The notes beneath the pieces were generated by a model. It was not told where the DNA came from, did no database searches, and saw only the letters and a list, made by a program, of their open reading frames with translations. Below, piece by piece: positions 18,201 through 25,255 of a DNA stretch of 25,255 nt. Each line of letters starts with the position of its first letter. The first letter of the stretch is position 1. The stretch covers positions 10,537-35,791 of the forward strand of contig MLAK01001066.1 in NCBI GenBank assembly GCA_001839685.1. Reading direction: 5' to 3'. This stretch comes from Tritrichomonas foetus. Taxonomy: Eukaryota; Parabasalia; Tritrichomonadida; Tritrichomonadidae. Made by a program: the position numbers and the translations under genes.

Positions 18201-21200
18201 GGAACTATTTCTATATTTTCTAATCGAACAGATGTTGATGGAAACTCTTTGTGACTTTTTGCAAAGCCAAACAATAAAGGAAACCATGTTTTAATGAAAG
18301 TCTGTGAAGTTTTATTTTTCGATAAAATATTTGCATTTTTTTGACAAAATTGGATTTCATTCTTTAAATCTAATGGTAAAGTAACTCCTGTATAAACGGT
18401 TGAATAAAATGAAGCTGCTGCGTAACCCCAAAACAAAACAAGGATTAAAGATATCATTGATGTATTTTTAATTGTTTGTCTGTCATCTGATATTAGTGAG
18501 ATTACATTATCCCATACAGATGGATAAATGTATAATTCTGACATGGATGAAAGAAAAACTTGATCGATTTGAATATATCCTGGTGATGATTTTTCAATTA
18601 ATGTGAAAATAGTAAATAAAGAGGCTTTAAAATCTTTTTGAGAGATGATGAAAAGACTTAAAAGATCTTCCATTGGTAAAAATGATTTAATTACATCGAT
18701 TTTTCCTGTTTGAATAATGAATTCTTGAATGCATTCAGTGAAAGTAAATTGTAATTCTGTGTTTATAATTTCTTGGAATAGCAAAAGTTGATCATCATAA
18801 TTTTGGAAACTTTTTTCGTCATATACTAAATTGCATTGAATAGAAACGCAATTTCCTTCTGTTTCTTCAGCATTCATTAAATCATTTGAATCACCAATGA
18901 TTTTTTCTTTGTTATCATTTTGGATGGTTTTATTCAATAATGAGCATTGGGTTTCTTTTGATAATCGTTTGGCGAGGAAATGACTACAAATGAATAAAGC
19001 TTGTAAACATTTTCGGTACTTTGGCAGTGTCGAAGCATTGACAAGAAGTGATGTAATTATATATTTACTTTTTGGGTTTGTTAAAGCTCGTGATGATAAA
19101 AATACTTGAAACTTGTCAATATCATCGAAAAAATCAAATGTCTTAAAGTAAGAAACCATGGAAAAAATGATGATATCATTTGAAATTATATCCCAAAGTA
19201 TTTTGTTCTTTAAAATTTCATTCAGAAGAATTTTATTCCCCATTTGACTTCCAAAGAACTCCAAAACTCCAATAAATCGTTCCTTTGTTAATTTATCGGA
19301 TACTGTTGTAAAGAAAACGAGCAAATCTTGAAATAATTCTGGAATATCATTTTTTAAAATATTATAAAGTTTGAGGTATAAAGATAATAAAGCATCGAAA
19401 ACTTCATTATTTGATTTACGCATTTGATCAAAAAAGAAATCTCTCTTTCTTTTGGTTTTAAAATGCTCAGGAAATCCATTGTAATGAACAGGTAATATGT
19501 TCTGATTGATTGGGAATAAAGAAAATGGAGTAATTAATTTAGTTTCATGTAAAGACTGCATTGATGAAGGACCAAGTTTATAAATATCACTAATTTCACT
19601 ACATTTTTCAGTTGAATAAACTCTAATTGCGGGTCCAATATATAAAAAGCTTGCATATACCAAAAATCCAAATCCTGAGAGAATACTTACTTTTTTAGGC
19701 GAATGAAAGATGGCTTTATTCAAATTCACCCAAATTTTGATTGTATGTGAAGCTCTTTCTGAAGAAATTGAAATAAGAATATGATTCCATTTTAATGGAT
19801 TTATTGGAGCTTCATATTCAGTTCCTTCATAATTTGCTAATAAAACATTGTTTTTTAAAAACAATTGGAATTTAGAAACATGAAAAAATGGAACCTTTAA
19901 AGAAGCATCAATCGATGATCCAAACTTAAACCAAAAGGATAAAGAATAGAAATTATTTTCGAAAACATATTCATCATTAAATTCAAAAACTTGAAAAATT
20001 GGGAAATGATCGTATGAAGGATCAGTAAATTGTTCAAGATCATTTTTATATTCATCACTTTTTTCAATAAATTCATGAAATTGTTGATCAGTAATATAAC
20101 GGTTCCCTATTTCAGCAATTATTGGTAAATTAAGTTTGTCTTTATATTTTCGAAGAACATATTTTCCAATAATTGATGCATTATATGGATCAATTGACCA
20201 AGGACAAGGTAACAAATAGAAGAGTGAATGAATTTTTATTGGATAAAAATCTTGAGGATCATCATATCCATAAATGATGGATCGATACTGATTTTCATCT
20301 AAGTGAAAGAGGGGATGTTCTTCATTTAATGATTCAATATATTCGTCCACTTGTATATTAGGTTCTCTTGATGATAAATTTGTTATCAAAGCCAGAAAAA
20401 TATCAATATTAATGATTTGCTCCCTATATATTCGATCAATCCATTGAATTCCATTTTCTTGAAGGAAGTGCTTGGTAACTGCTTCACTTTTTGGAAATGC
20501 TGAACTCAATGCATTACAAAGATCACCATTTCTGCTATTTTCTATCAAGTCCATAAGATCTTTAATGTTTTTATTCGAATCAGAAATAACAACAAAAATT
20601 GAAATGATATGTGTTGTTTCTGGATATTTTGCAGCAACTTTAATAATTTTTCCTAGAACCTCTTGCCGGATTGGTTTTGCTTTAGGAAGCGCATAAATAT
20701 CATAAACAAGTTGTGCAAATGTATATGATTTCATAAATATCTGACCAAGTATATCAACTGATGGTTTAACAATAAAAGCGTGCAAAAAAAGTGAATCAAG
20801 TAAAAAAGTTAAAGAAATTCGATGCCTTAAAATTTGGTTTTCAATTAAGTCTACACTAATTAAATAAGTGTGAACATCAGCTTCATTCTTATATAAAAGG
20901 GAAAATAGAGGAGACAAAAATTGTGAGATGTATTGTGGAGCAATTCGATCAAATAAAGATATTGTTGAATAAAGTTCAGAAATTGGTGTTTGAGGAAGTA
21001 TCCAACTTGAAAAAGGTAAAATCTCATTAATTGAATTAATAAATTCTGGTTTAGTTTCTGCAATTTGGAAAACCCATTTAAATAATTGTGATTGAATTCT
21101 GGAATTATTCTGATAAAAAACAATAATATTTGGGAATATTCTGAAATTCGGCGAATCATTAAAAATCAATTCTTGAAAACAAGTGATTATCACTTCAAAA

Positions 21201-21952
21201 GGCGCATTTGAAAGAAGATCTGATAATATAATAAAGTTACTGCTGTCATCAAAATAAGTACAGTATTGAGTATTCATTCCAACTAATTTAGTAAGAAAAA
21301 GTGCAACTTCTGAATAAACATTTTCATTTGAATGTTTCAAAATTTCACTTATTATTGGTTGTAGATTCAATGTAGCTAAAAGTGACTTCTTTATGTGATT
21401 GAATACTAAATTATGAAAAAATTGACACATTTCTTTTGAAGAATTATCAAGGAAAATTGTTTTAAAAACTAATGAAAATGAATTATTTGATAAAAAATCA
21501 TGAACGAATGAATCATCTGAAAATATTTTTGAAAGAACTTTTTCATTCTCCTTAAGAACATTGAATTTTTTCTCTTCTCCATCTGCTAAATATATGAAAA
21601 AATTCGAAAAAAAAGTTGAATTCAAAAATGATACGTTTGTCATGTGCTTTTCAATTATTGAGAATATTTGATTGATTGTTGATTCATGGAAATCAATTTT
21701 AGTGATTCTTTCAATAGCGCTATTCAGAATTGATGGCAGAAAGCTGTCAACGAGTTTGCGGTTTGTTTCCTTATCAGAAAAATCGGCTGCTCTTTTCATG
21801 TAATTATTAAACTCTTCTTCTCCGTTATTCGATGTATTTAATTTTTGATCAAAAGACGATAAGTCGATTTTCATTTGTTGTAAAAGCGTCACTCCTTTGA
21901 TTTCGTCATCATGAATATCGTTAAAAGAAAGTCGGATGGTCTTTGAGCGCAT
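15218..21952 (-). CDS. BEACH-family giant protein with shortened BEACH domain, WD40 and zinc finger
   Basis: This 2244-residue intron-free protein starts at the first ATG after upstream stops. Residues 1-640 and 800-1600 are helical, probably ARM/HEAT-like. Residues about 640-800 form a concanavalin-A-like sandwich (YSLSFWFKFG; PLKWNHILISIS; SFLYIGPAIRVY), as in other BEACH proteins. A PH-like segment follows at about 1640-1770 (NGFWGSFKLYERRIVLKIP). Residues 1780-1818 align with the start of BEACH domains: HW, then ISSSEFIIGANIL, then YNDM and LFLPP, paralleling the ISNFEYL...LN..AGR..YNDL..YPVFPW block. IGETW at 1900-1904 parallels the SIxETW block. The domain then stops near 1925, about half the usual 280 residues. 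WD40-like blades occupy about 1930-2200. The last 34 residues are an eight-cysteine zinc finger. This order matches ALFY/WDFY3, an autophagy scaffold, so a membrane-trafficking role is likely but inferred. Confidence 0.75.
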   Translation of the reverse strand: MRSKTIRLSFNDIHDDEIKGVTLLQQMKIDLSSFDQKLNTSNNGEEEFNNYMKRAADFSDKETNRKLVDSFLPSILNSAIERITKIDFHESTINQIFSIIEKHMTNVSFLNSTFFSNFFIYLADGEEKKFNVLKENEKVLSKIFSDDSFVHDFLSNNSFSLVFKTIFLDNSSKEMCQFFHNLVFNHIKKSLLATLNLQPIISEILKHSNENVYSEVALFLTKLVGMNTQYCTYFDDSSNFIILSDLLSNAPFEVIITCFQELIFNDSPNFRIFPNIIVFYQNNSRIQSQLFKWVFQIAETKPEFINSINEILPFSSWILPQTPISELYSTISLFDRIAPQYISQFLSPLFSLLYKNEADVHTYLISVDLIENQILRHRISLTFLLDSLFLHAFIVKPSVDILGQIFMKSYTFAQLVYDIYALPKAKPIRQEVLGKIIKVAAKYPETTHIISIFVVISDSNKNIKDLMDLIENSRNGDLCNALSSAFPKSEAVTKHFLQENGIQWIDRIYREQIINIDIFLALITNLSSREPNIQVDEYIESLNEEHPLFHLDENQYRSIIYGYDDPQDFYPIKIHSLFYLLPCPWSIDPYNASIIGKYVLRKYKDKLNLPIIAEIGNRYITDQQFHEFIEKSDEYKNDLEQFTDPSYDHFPIFQVFEFNDEYVFENNFYSLSFWFKFGSSIDASLKVPFFHVSKFQLFLKNNVLLANYEGTEYEAPINPLKWNHILISISSERASHTIKIWVNLNKAIFHSPKKVSILSGFGFLVYASFLYIGPAIRVYSTEKCSEISDIYKLGPSSMQSLHETKLITPFSLFPINQNILPVHYNGFPEHFKTKRKRDFFFDQMRKSNNEVFDALLSLYLKLYNILKNDIPELFQDLLVFFTTVSDKLTKERFIGVLEFFGSQMGNKILLNEILKNKILWDIISNDIIIFSMVSYFKTFDFFDDIDKFQVFLSSRALTNPKSKYIITSLLVNASTLPKYRKCLQALFICSHFLAKRLSKETQCSLLNKTIQNDNKEKIIGDSNDLMNAEETEGNCVSIQCNLVYDEKSFQNYDDQLLLFQEIINTELQFTFTECIQEFIIQTGKIDVIKSFLPMEDLLSLFIISQKDFKASLFTIFTLIEKSSPGYIQIDQVFLSSMSELYIYPSVWDNVISLISDDRQTIKNTSMISLILVLFWGYAAASFYSTVYTGVTLPLDLKNEIQFCQKNANILSKNKTSQTFIKTWFPLLFGFAKSHKEFPSTSVRLENIEIVPPDSRHFFNYVYKKVLLAADLPLKFITEESKNSDIQQEDPTHKEKFIYFIHSSNITMLIIKVLLGSTDNNFLQLFIPFLVVPFIANKKIYSIFISEFLHTLLTNISQEYSPTLPLTYLELILHELNHFGFLKQHLSSVLSDIFLIYRVIYERDNSHFKKSCTNINTLLCDLFSSFEGQNIHSLYEVLQQHVFIFAHIVKITNRVDFYLRFFLKTSHKCYNQFDQFFNAFVENIIINPKDEILISIQNHVISTDKNLLYKWNKEINSLKSKKKIITNAKNEVFSLMMNDIIENSRLYSLVYFAARRRQLSSCESLNEHYKVIDDFQDPNNNLLYLLKSFQANQNHYQKQLLPFSYPLSIPRIFTPLLVKDDHQAIKIIEENKLYSTTVHSFTKFSKQYFFDCKLKRLNHTIPSICSLSKKNIRVIPYCSIASNSKNEPINSDVVASFVRDSLNGFWGSFKLYERRIVLKIPINSILYFYQKNNACFTFWTLKNGIFTLDNIDEYGSELINKIDYQNLSSFDFHTIIFNSKTLYNHWSETKISSSEFIIGANILNKHDYNDMRKFLFLPPKNLTIFGVTSPISETLAANLSGHLIMGQTPFSNSFENPENDSVILEFFHKSNQNLDNLMTERNLQFLQSKISFDSDILYQNIGETWPQWLILDQNSFINNLPPLTIRVSSQYPLFIIVDKGDLMIQLVHYQSKKRIFEMHSKIFGRASSIYISQNNLFFSVDFDNGITHIYRILYDKKLPFKFEFVREISFENRQQTVLNGNDLLAGTFSGKVFTIWPFYRNSNEMNHYTINFENEICFAQSDDESGTFWLCDQLNSCFVYGINGELFAQTKFDKNLSSFSVVPQPLSINKRCAICGFNDGSVSIISPELTPENELNHSNELNHRENESGKEQLVPINVKLLGKCHNSKITKIFFHPQIYYFVTLDICDRACLWTHKNSERPEIKDLENNSNCPICGQKASLFCFSCKRAICTECIEKSNLCKDCI

Positions 21953-22215
21953 TTGGATGATACAAAAATCAAGATTTTTTTTGAAAAGTTTTCCATCGTT
22001 GTTCTTTCAAATATCGCTTCTCAACTTTTTTAAATATCCTGAAATGTTTGATGAAAAGAGTGGAAAAAAAGGCATACAAAATATTCGAACTTTTTCAATA
22101 TTAACTTTAATTGTTTTCAATGATGTTCTCACTTTTTTCAATAATAACTTTTTTCAATGCGAATATCACCTTTTTCAATGAGAATATCTCTTTTTTCAAT
22201 ATGTAAAGCTTTTCA
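21953..22215. promoter_or_regulatory. Divergent promoter region between BEACH and MRH-receptor genes
   Basis: Two genes start head-to-head only 263 bases apart, so this stretch must contain both promoters. It holds the TTTTTCAAT tandem array on the right side and an initiator-like TCATCC close to the left gene. Confidence 0.6.
21955..21960 (-). promoter_or_regulatory. Possible initiator of the BEACH-family gene
   Basis: On the minus strand TCATCC lies a few bases before the ATG at 21952. It matches four of five positions of the trichomonad initiator TCA(C/T)(A/T). Placement is right, but the motif is short. Confidence 0.25.
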
Positions 22216-22217
22216 AT
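22091..22217 (+). repeat. Degenerate 21-bp tandem repeat of TTTTTCAAT
   Basis: T(4-6)CAAT occurs seven times, at 22091, 22114, 22133, 22149, 22171, 22191 and 22210. Spacing between the CAAT cores is 22, 21, 16, 21, 21 and 17 bases. The best-preserved units read CTTTTTTCAATGCGAATATC and CTTTTTCAATGAGAATATC. The last copy overlaps the ATG at 22216. A looser relative, CTTTCAAATATC, occurs farther left near 22006. Confidence 0.7.
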
Positions 22218-25161
22218 GATCTTTTTGTTTTTTCTTGATGCAGTAATTTGCTTAAATAAAAAATACCCAATAACTCGTGAAACTTGTTCTGTTAATATCA
22301 ATGGATCTTTTTACAATCTTTCAAATTTTGAAAATAGAAATGCTGATTTTTTTTATGATGAATTTCTTGGTTTAACAATCTTCACCAGAATGTGTGGTGG
22401 ACTTTTCGATTTGGATATTCCTATTTATTATAATCATCAAAATCTATTTTCTCATTTAGCTTGTAATTTATCATCAAAAATGTGTTTTCCTTTAATTTCA
22501 AAGTATTCACAAGATTATCGACCATTAAATGATTTAGATTTCAATGATGGCCTTATTATTGAATACAAAGGGGAGCCAATCAAAATATATGAAAAATATT
22601 TCATTTTTAATATTTTTTATTCAATAAAATGTGATTATGATCAAACATCATCTAACATTTCACTGACTCCAAATATTGATGTGCTTGACCAAATTATTCG
22701 AATAAAATATGAATTGTCATATTCAGGTGCATGTCCTATTTCTACTCCTGCTCCATCACCAACTCCCAAGTATTATCCAAATTGTAAACATACAGCCCAC
22801 CTCCCAAATGATCAAACTCAAGGTATTCAAATTGATCTAAATGATTTCAACTCTGGACCTGGAGGTTCTATGTTATCAGTTTCTATTAATAATTCTCAAC
22901 ATTATGTATTTTATCAACCATGTGAGCGAATTTTATGTCCTACCAACGCAAAATGTAATTCTGAATTTTCTTCAATTTGGTTTTGTGATGAAAACGTTTC
23001 AAAATGTGTTGATTATGGGATTTCAGATGATCTTCAAAAGATAGACACTGATCCAACTAATTTCAGCGAACCAATTGTCATTCAAACTAATGAAGGGGTA
23101 AACAATCGAAAATCTTTCATTTTTGCATCATGTGATAATTCATTTTTTATTAATCATTTAGAATATGATCATTCTAAAATAAATGACAGACTTTTTCAAT
23201 TGTTTGTAAACACTCCTTCTGCATGTGTTAATGAAATTCCCATTCCTGTTCCAGAAAATCCATTTCATTGCTTTTTTGAAGTAAATGATAGTGATGTAAA
23301 TATTTCATTTAATGCTTCAACTTTAGATGTCAAAGATGGTAGAGTTGTTGATGTTAAAACGGCAGGTCTTATTTCTCCAATTGAACGAAAACTTTATTTT
23401 CAACCTTGCTCAGGATTATTTTGTCCTTCTGATGCGGATTGTGACAATTTTGAAGATGCTTACATTTGGTTATGTAAAGAAATAATGAGTGATCAAGACA
23501 ACCAACAATGTTATGCTTATGGATTATTTGAAAAAAATATTTCAATGTCAGCTTTACAAAATGGTGTGAAAATAGAATATTTAGGAAGTGATGGTTTAAG
23601 TGCTGAAGTTGATTTCATTTGTGATTATTCACTTAATGAAGGCGAACTCGTAATGCCAACAATAGTAAAAACCACGAATTCTGGACAATTCCTTCATATG
23701 GAAGTGAAATCAAGGGATTCGTGTCCTGTGGGGACTCCAAGACCTTCACCTGAACCATTTTATCCTTCAAGACCAAAAAAAGGAGAAACTCCAACGCCTA
23801 TGCCTAATCCAAATCCCAATCCTATGCTTTCTCTCTTTAATGAAACGCATTATATTGCGTTTAATCTTTCTTTAATGAATCAAAATGTTAGAGACTCACA
23901 TATCATTTTAACTTCACAAGGGCAAAAAAGAGATATTGATGTTTTTATTTCACCTTTTGATCAATCTTCTTGTCCACCTGGTTATGAATGTGATGAATTT
24001 GATTTATCAACAATTTGGAGCTGTTGGATTAATAAAAATGATGAACCAATTTGTTTTCCAATTGGTGATTCACCTGAAGGAATTACAAGTCAAAGTATTG
24101 ATGGAAATAATTTGGATCGTGGCTTAATAATTACGTATAATGGACATTATGGAATTATTGCGGAATTACGTGTAAATTGTGATCCTTATCAAACTCAAAT
24201 TGATTATTTTCCACTTGATTCAAATGCAGCCTATCAAGTTTGGGTGAATACTGTTTATGGATTGAATACATCATCTAATCTTGCTTGTCCCTCGTTATTT
24301 GCTGAACCTTTTATTCCATTAGCAACACCATCTCCAACACCTGATCCAAATGCTGAAGAATTTTATATTTCGAATTATTTTTCAAGCAGCTTTATTGTCG
24401 GCAATCAACAAACTGATTTAAATCTTTCTTTTGTAAATGAAATGAAAATTGATGGTGTTGTTGGTGATTTTATAGATAAACTAGAAGATATGACTAGTAA
24501 TGAATTTACGAGAAAATATGAACATTCTTCATTTTTATTATCGCCATCAAGGAGGAAAAGTTGTATTTATGGCTTTGACTGTAAAGACTATGAATCCAGC
24601 AATATTTGGAAATGCAATTATGGAAATAACAATTCAATTATAAGCAATGAAAAGAATAGTCGAACTAATTTAAAAGAAAAAATGTGTTATCCTATTGGTG
24701 ATATTCGCTATGGCTTAAATGTTGAACTGTTTGATCAAAATAATATAATGAAAGGGATAAAAGCAACTTATTATGGAGGTCTTGGAGGTTCTACTTCACA
24801 CTTGATCTTTTTATGTGATCACTCACTTGATTCAACAATATTTAATGTTGATAATGTTGTTAAAATGCTGAATAATTCGGATCTATACTTTTACATTAGA
24901 ACAGGACACGTTTGTCCACATCAAATAATTATTGCAAAAAATAATTTCACTTGGGGAGGACTCTTTTTGATGGTGTTTTTTACTATTTTTGTTCTATATT
25001 TCTCATTTGGAGTTGGTTTATTTTTCATTATAAATGGTGACATTTCTCTCCCACATGAAAGATTTTGGGTAGAATTTGCTGAAAGCATTAAAACAGCATC
25101 ATTATACATTTTTTGGTGTGGAAAAATTAAAAACTTAGAGGGTAGTTATGATGTTATATAA
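22216..25161 (+). CDS. Type I membrane receptor with five MRH/ATG27-like modules
   Basis: This 981-residue protein opens with a short hydrophobic signal (MIFLFFLDAVIC). The previous ATG at 22201 is followed at once by a stop, which fixes the start. Five modules of about 150-185 residues follow, near 20-175, 192-338, 351-503, 541-692 and 717-900. Modules 2-5 share a block like CPTNAKC, then IW.C, then a C.x.G element; modules 1 and 3-5 show G(L/V)(I/K)I.Y.G; all five reach a C(D) and most end in ACP or SCP. This resembles mannose-6-phosphate-receptor-homology domains, though the inner GG..C cysteine is missing and the mannose-binding residues could not be confirmed. Linkers are rich in Pro, Thr and Ser (TPAPSPTP). 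A transmembrane helix spans about 914-937. The roughly 44-residue cytosolic tail ends GSYDVI, a Tyr-x-x-hydrophobic sorting signal, as in lysosomal receptors. A lysosomal enzyme receptor is plausible; a surface adhesin is the alternative. Confidence 0.7.
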   Translation: MIFLFFLDAVICLNKKYPITRETCSVNINGSFYNLSNFENRNADFFYDEFLGLTIFTRMCGGLFDLDIPIYYNHQNLFSHLACNLSSKMCFPLISKYSQDYRPLNDLDFNDGLIIEYKGEPIKIYEKYFIFNIFYSIKCDYDQTSSNISLTPNIDVLDQIIRIKYELSYSGACPISTPAPSPTPKYYPNCKHTAHLPNDQTQGIQIDLNDFNSGPGGSMLSVSINNSQHYVFYQPCERILCPTNAKCNSEFSSIWFCDENVSKCVDYGISDDLQKIDTDPTNFSEPIVIQTNEGVNNRKSFIFASCDNSFFINHLEYDHSKINDRLFQLFVNTPSACVNEIPIPVPENPFHCFFEVNDSDVNISFNASTLDVKDGRVVDVKTAGLISPIERKLYFQPCSGLFCPSDADCDNFEDAYIWLCKEIMSDQDNQQCYAYGLFEKNISMSALQNGVKIEYLGSDGLSAEVDFICDYSLNEGELVMPTIVKTTNSGQFLHMEVKSRDSCPVGTPRPSPEPFYPSRPKKGETPTPMPNPNPNPMLSLFNETHYIAFNLSLMNQNVRDSHIILTSQGQKRDIDVFISPFDQSSCPPGYECDEFDLSTIWSCWINKNDEPICFPIGDSPEGITSQSIDGNNLDRGLIITYNGHYGIIAELRVNCDPYQTQIDYFPLDSNAAYQVWVNTVYGLNTSSNLACPSLFAEPFIPLATPSPTPDPNAEEFYISNYFSSSFIVGNQQTDLNLSFVNEMKIDGVVGDFIDKLEDMTSNEFTRKYEHSSFLLSPSRRKSCIYGFDCKDYESSNIWKCNYGNNNSIISNEKNSRTNLKEKMCYPIGDIRYGLNVELFDQNNIMKGIKATYYGGLGGSTSHLIFLCDHSLDSTIFNVDNVVKMLNNSDLYFYIRTGHVCPHQIIIAKNNFTWGGLFLMVFFTIFVLYFSFGVGLFFIINGDISLPHERFWVEFAESIKTASLYIFWCGKIKNLEGSYDVI

Positions 25162-25255
25162 TAACACATGTTTTTTGGAAATTTGTTTTTATATAAAATG
25201 TTTATATATATTACGACCTCCTATATGAAAGGTTTACAAAGTGGTCCCCCAAAAA

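Noticed and set aside
22123..22206. 27-codon upstream frame with repeated FFN.NI before the receptor gene
   Set aside because: It is the translation of the 21-bp tandem repeat, kept open because the unit is a multiple of three. Short leaders in this lineage make a uORF unlikely.
1..25255. Ciliate-type genetic code or bacterial origin
   Set aside because: TAA and TAG act as stops at the ends of all long frames and do not occur inside them. Giant CFAP47 and BEACH-family proteins are eukaryotic.
1..25255. CRISPR array, tRNA, rRNA or spliceosomal introns
   Set aside because: No spaced direct-repeat array, cloverleaf or rRNA-like block was seen. The trichomonad intron 3' motif ACTAACACACAG was not noticed, and the main frames are uninterrupted.

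Overview
The window looks like nuclear DNA of a flagellated, A+T-rich protist with very long intron-free genes. A parabasalid (trichomonad), probably Tritrichomonas-like, fits best. Reasons: uninterrupted reading frames of 2953 and 2244 codons, the standard code with TAA and TAG stops, A/T-rich spacers, a ciliary protein (CFAP47 type), a BEACH-family giant protein, and a multi-module surface or endosomal receptor with Pro/Ser/Thr-rich linkers. The species is inferred from these traits, not shown by a marker gene.

Layout. 1-647: the 3' end of a Lys/Glu-repeat gene, followed in the same frame, after one TAA, by a histidine-rich frame. 847-1623 (-): a small protein with an N-terminal ubiquitin-like fold. 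1624-4322: a 2.7-kb gene-poor stretch holding possible gene relics and, at 3692-3991, a G+C-rich fold-back transposable element with inverted termini and a perfect target-site duplication. 4323-5225 (+): an unrecognised, mostly disordered protein. 5641-14502 (-): a giant CFAP47-like flagellar protein. 15218-21952 (-): a giant BEACH-family protein ordered ConA-like, PH-like, shortened BEACH, WD40, C-terminal zinc finger (ALFY/WDFY3-like order). 21953-22215: a divergent promoter region with a tandem repeat of a TTTTTCAAT motif. 22216-25161 (+): a type I membrane protein with five cysteine-containing modules resembling mannose-6-phosphate-receptor-homology (MRH) domains, one transmembrane helix and a C-terminal tyrosine sorting signal.

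How the genes might relate. There is no operon logic. CFAP47 points to the axoneme. The BEACH protein and the MRH-like receptor both point to membrane traffic or the lysosomal system, and they share one divergent intergenic region, so co-regulation is possible but unproven. All domain calls were made by eye from sequence patterns; no database search was run.
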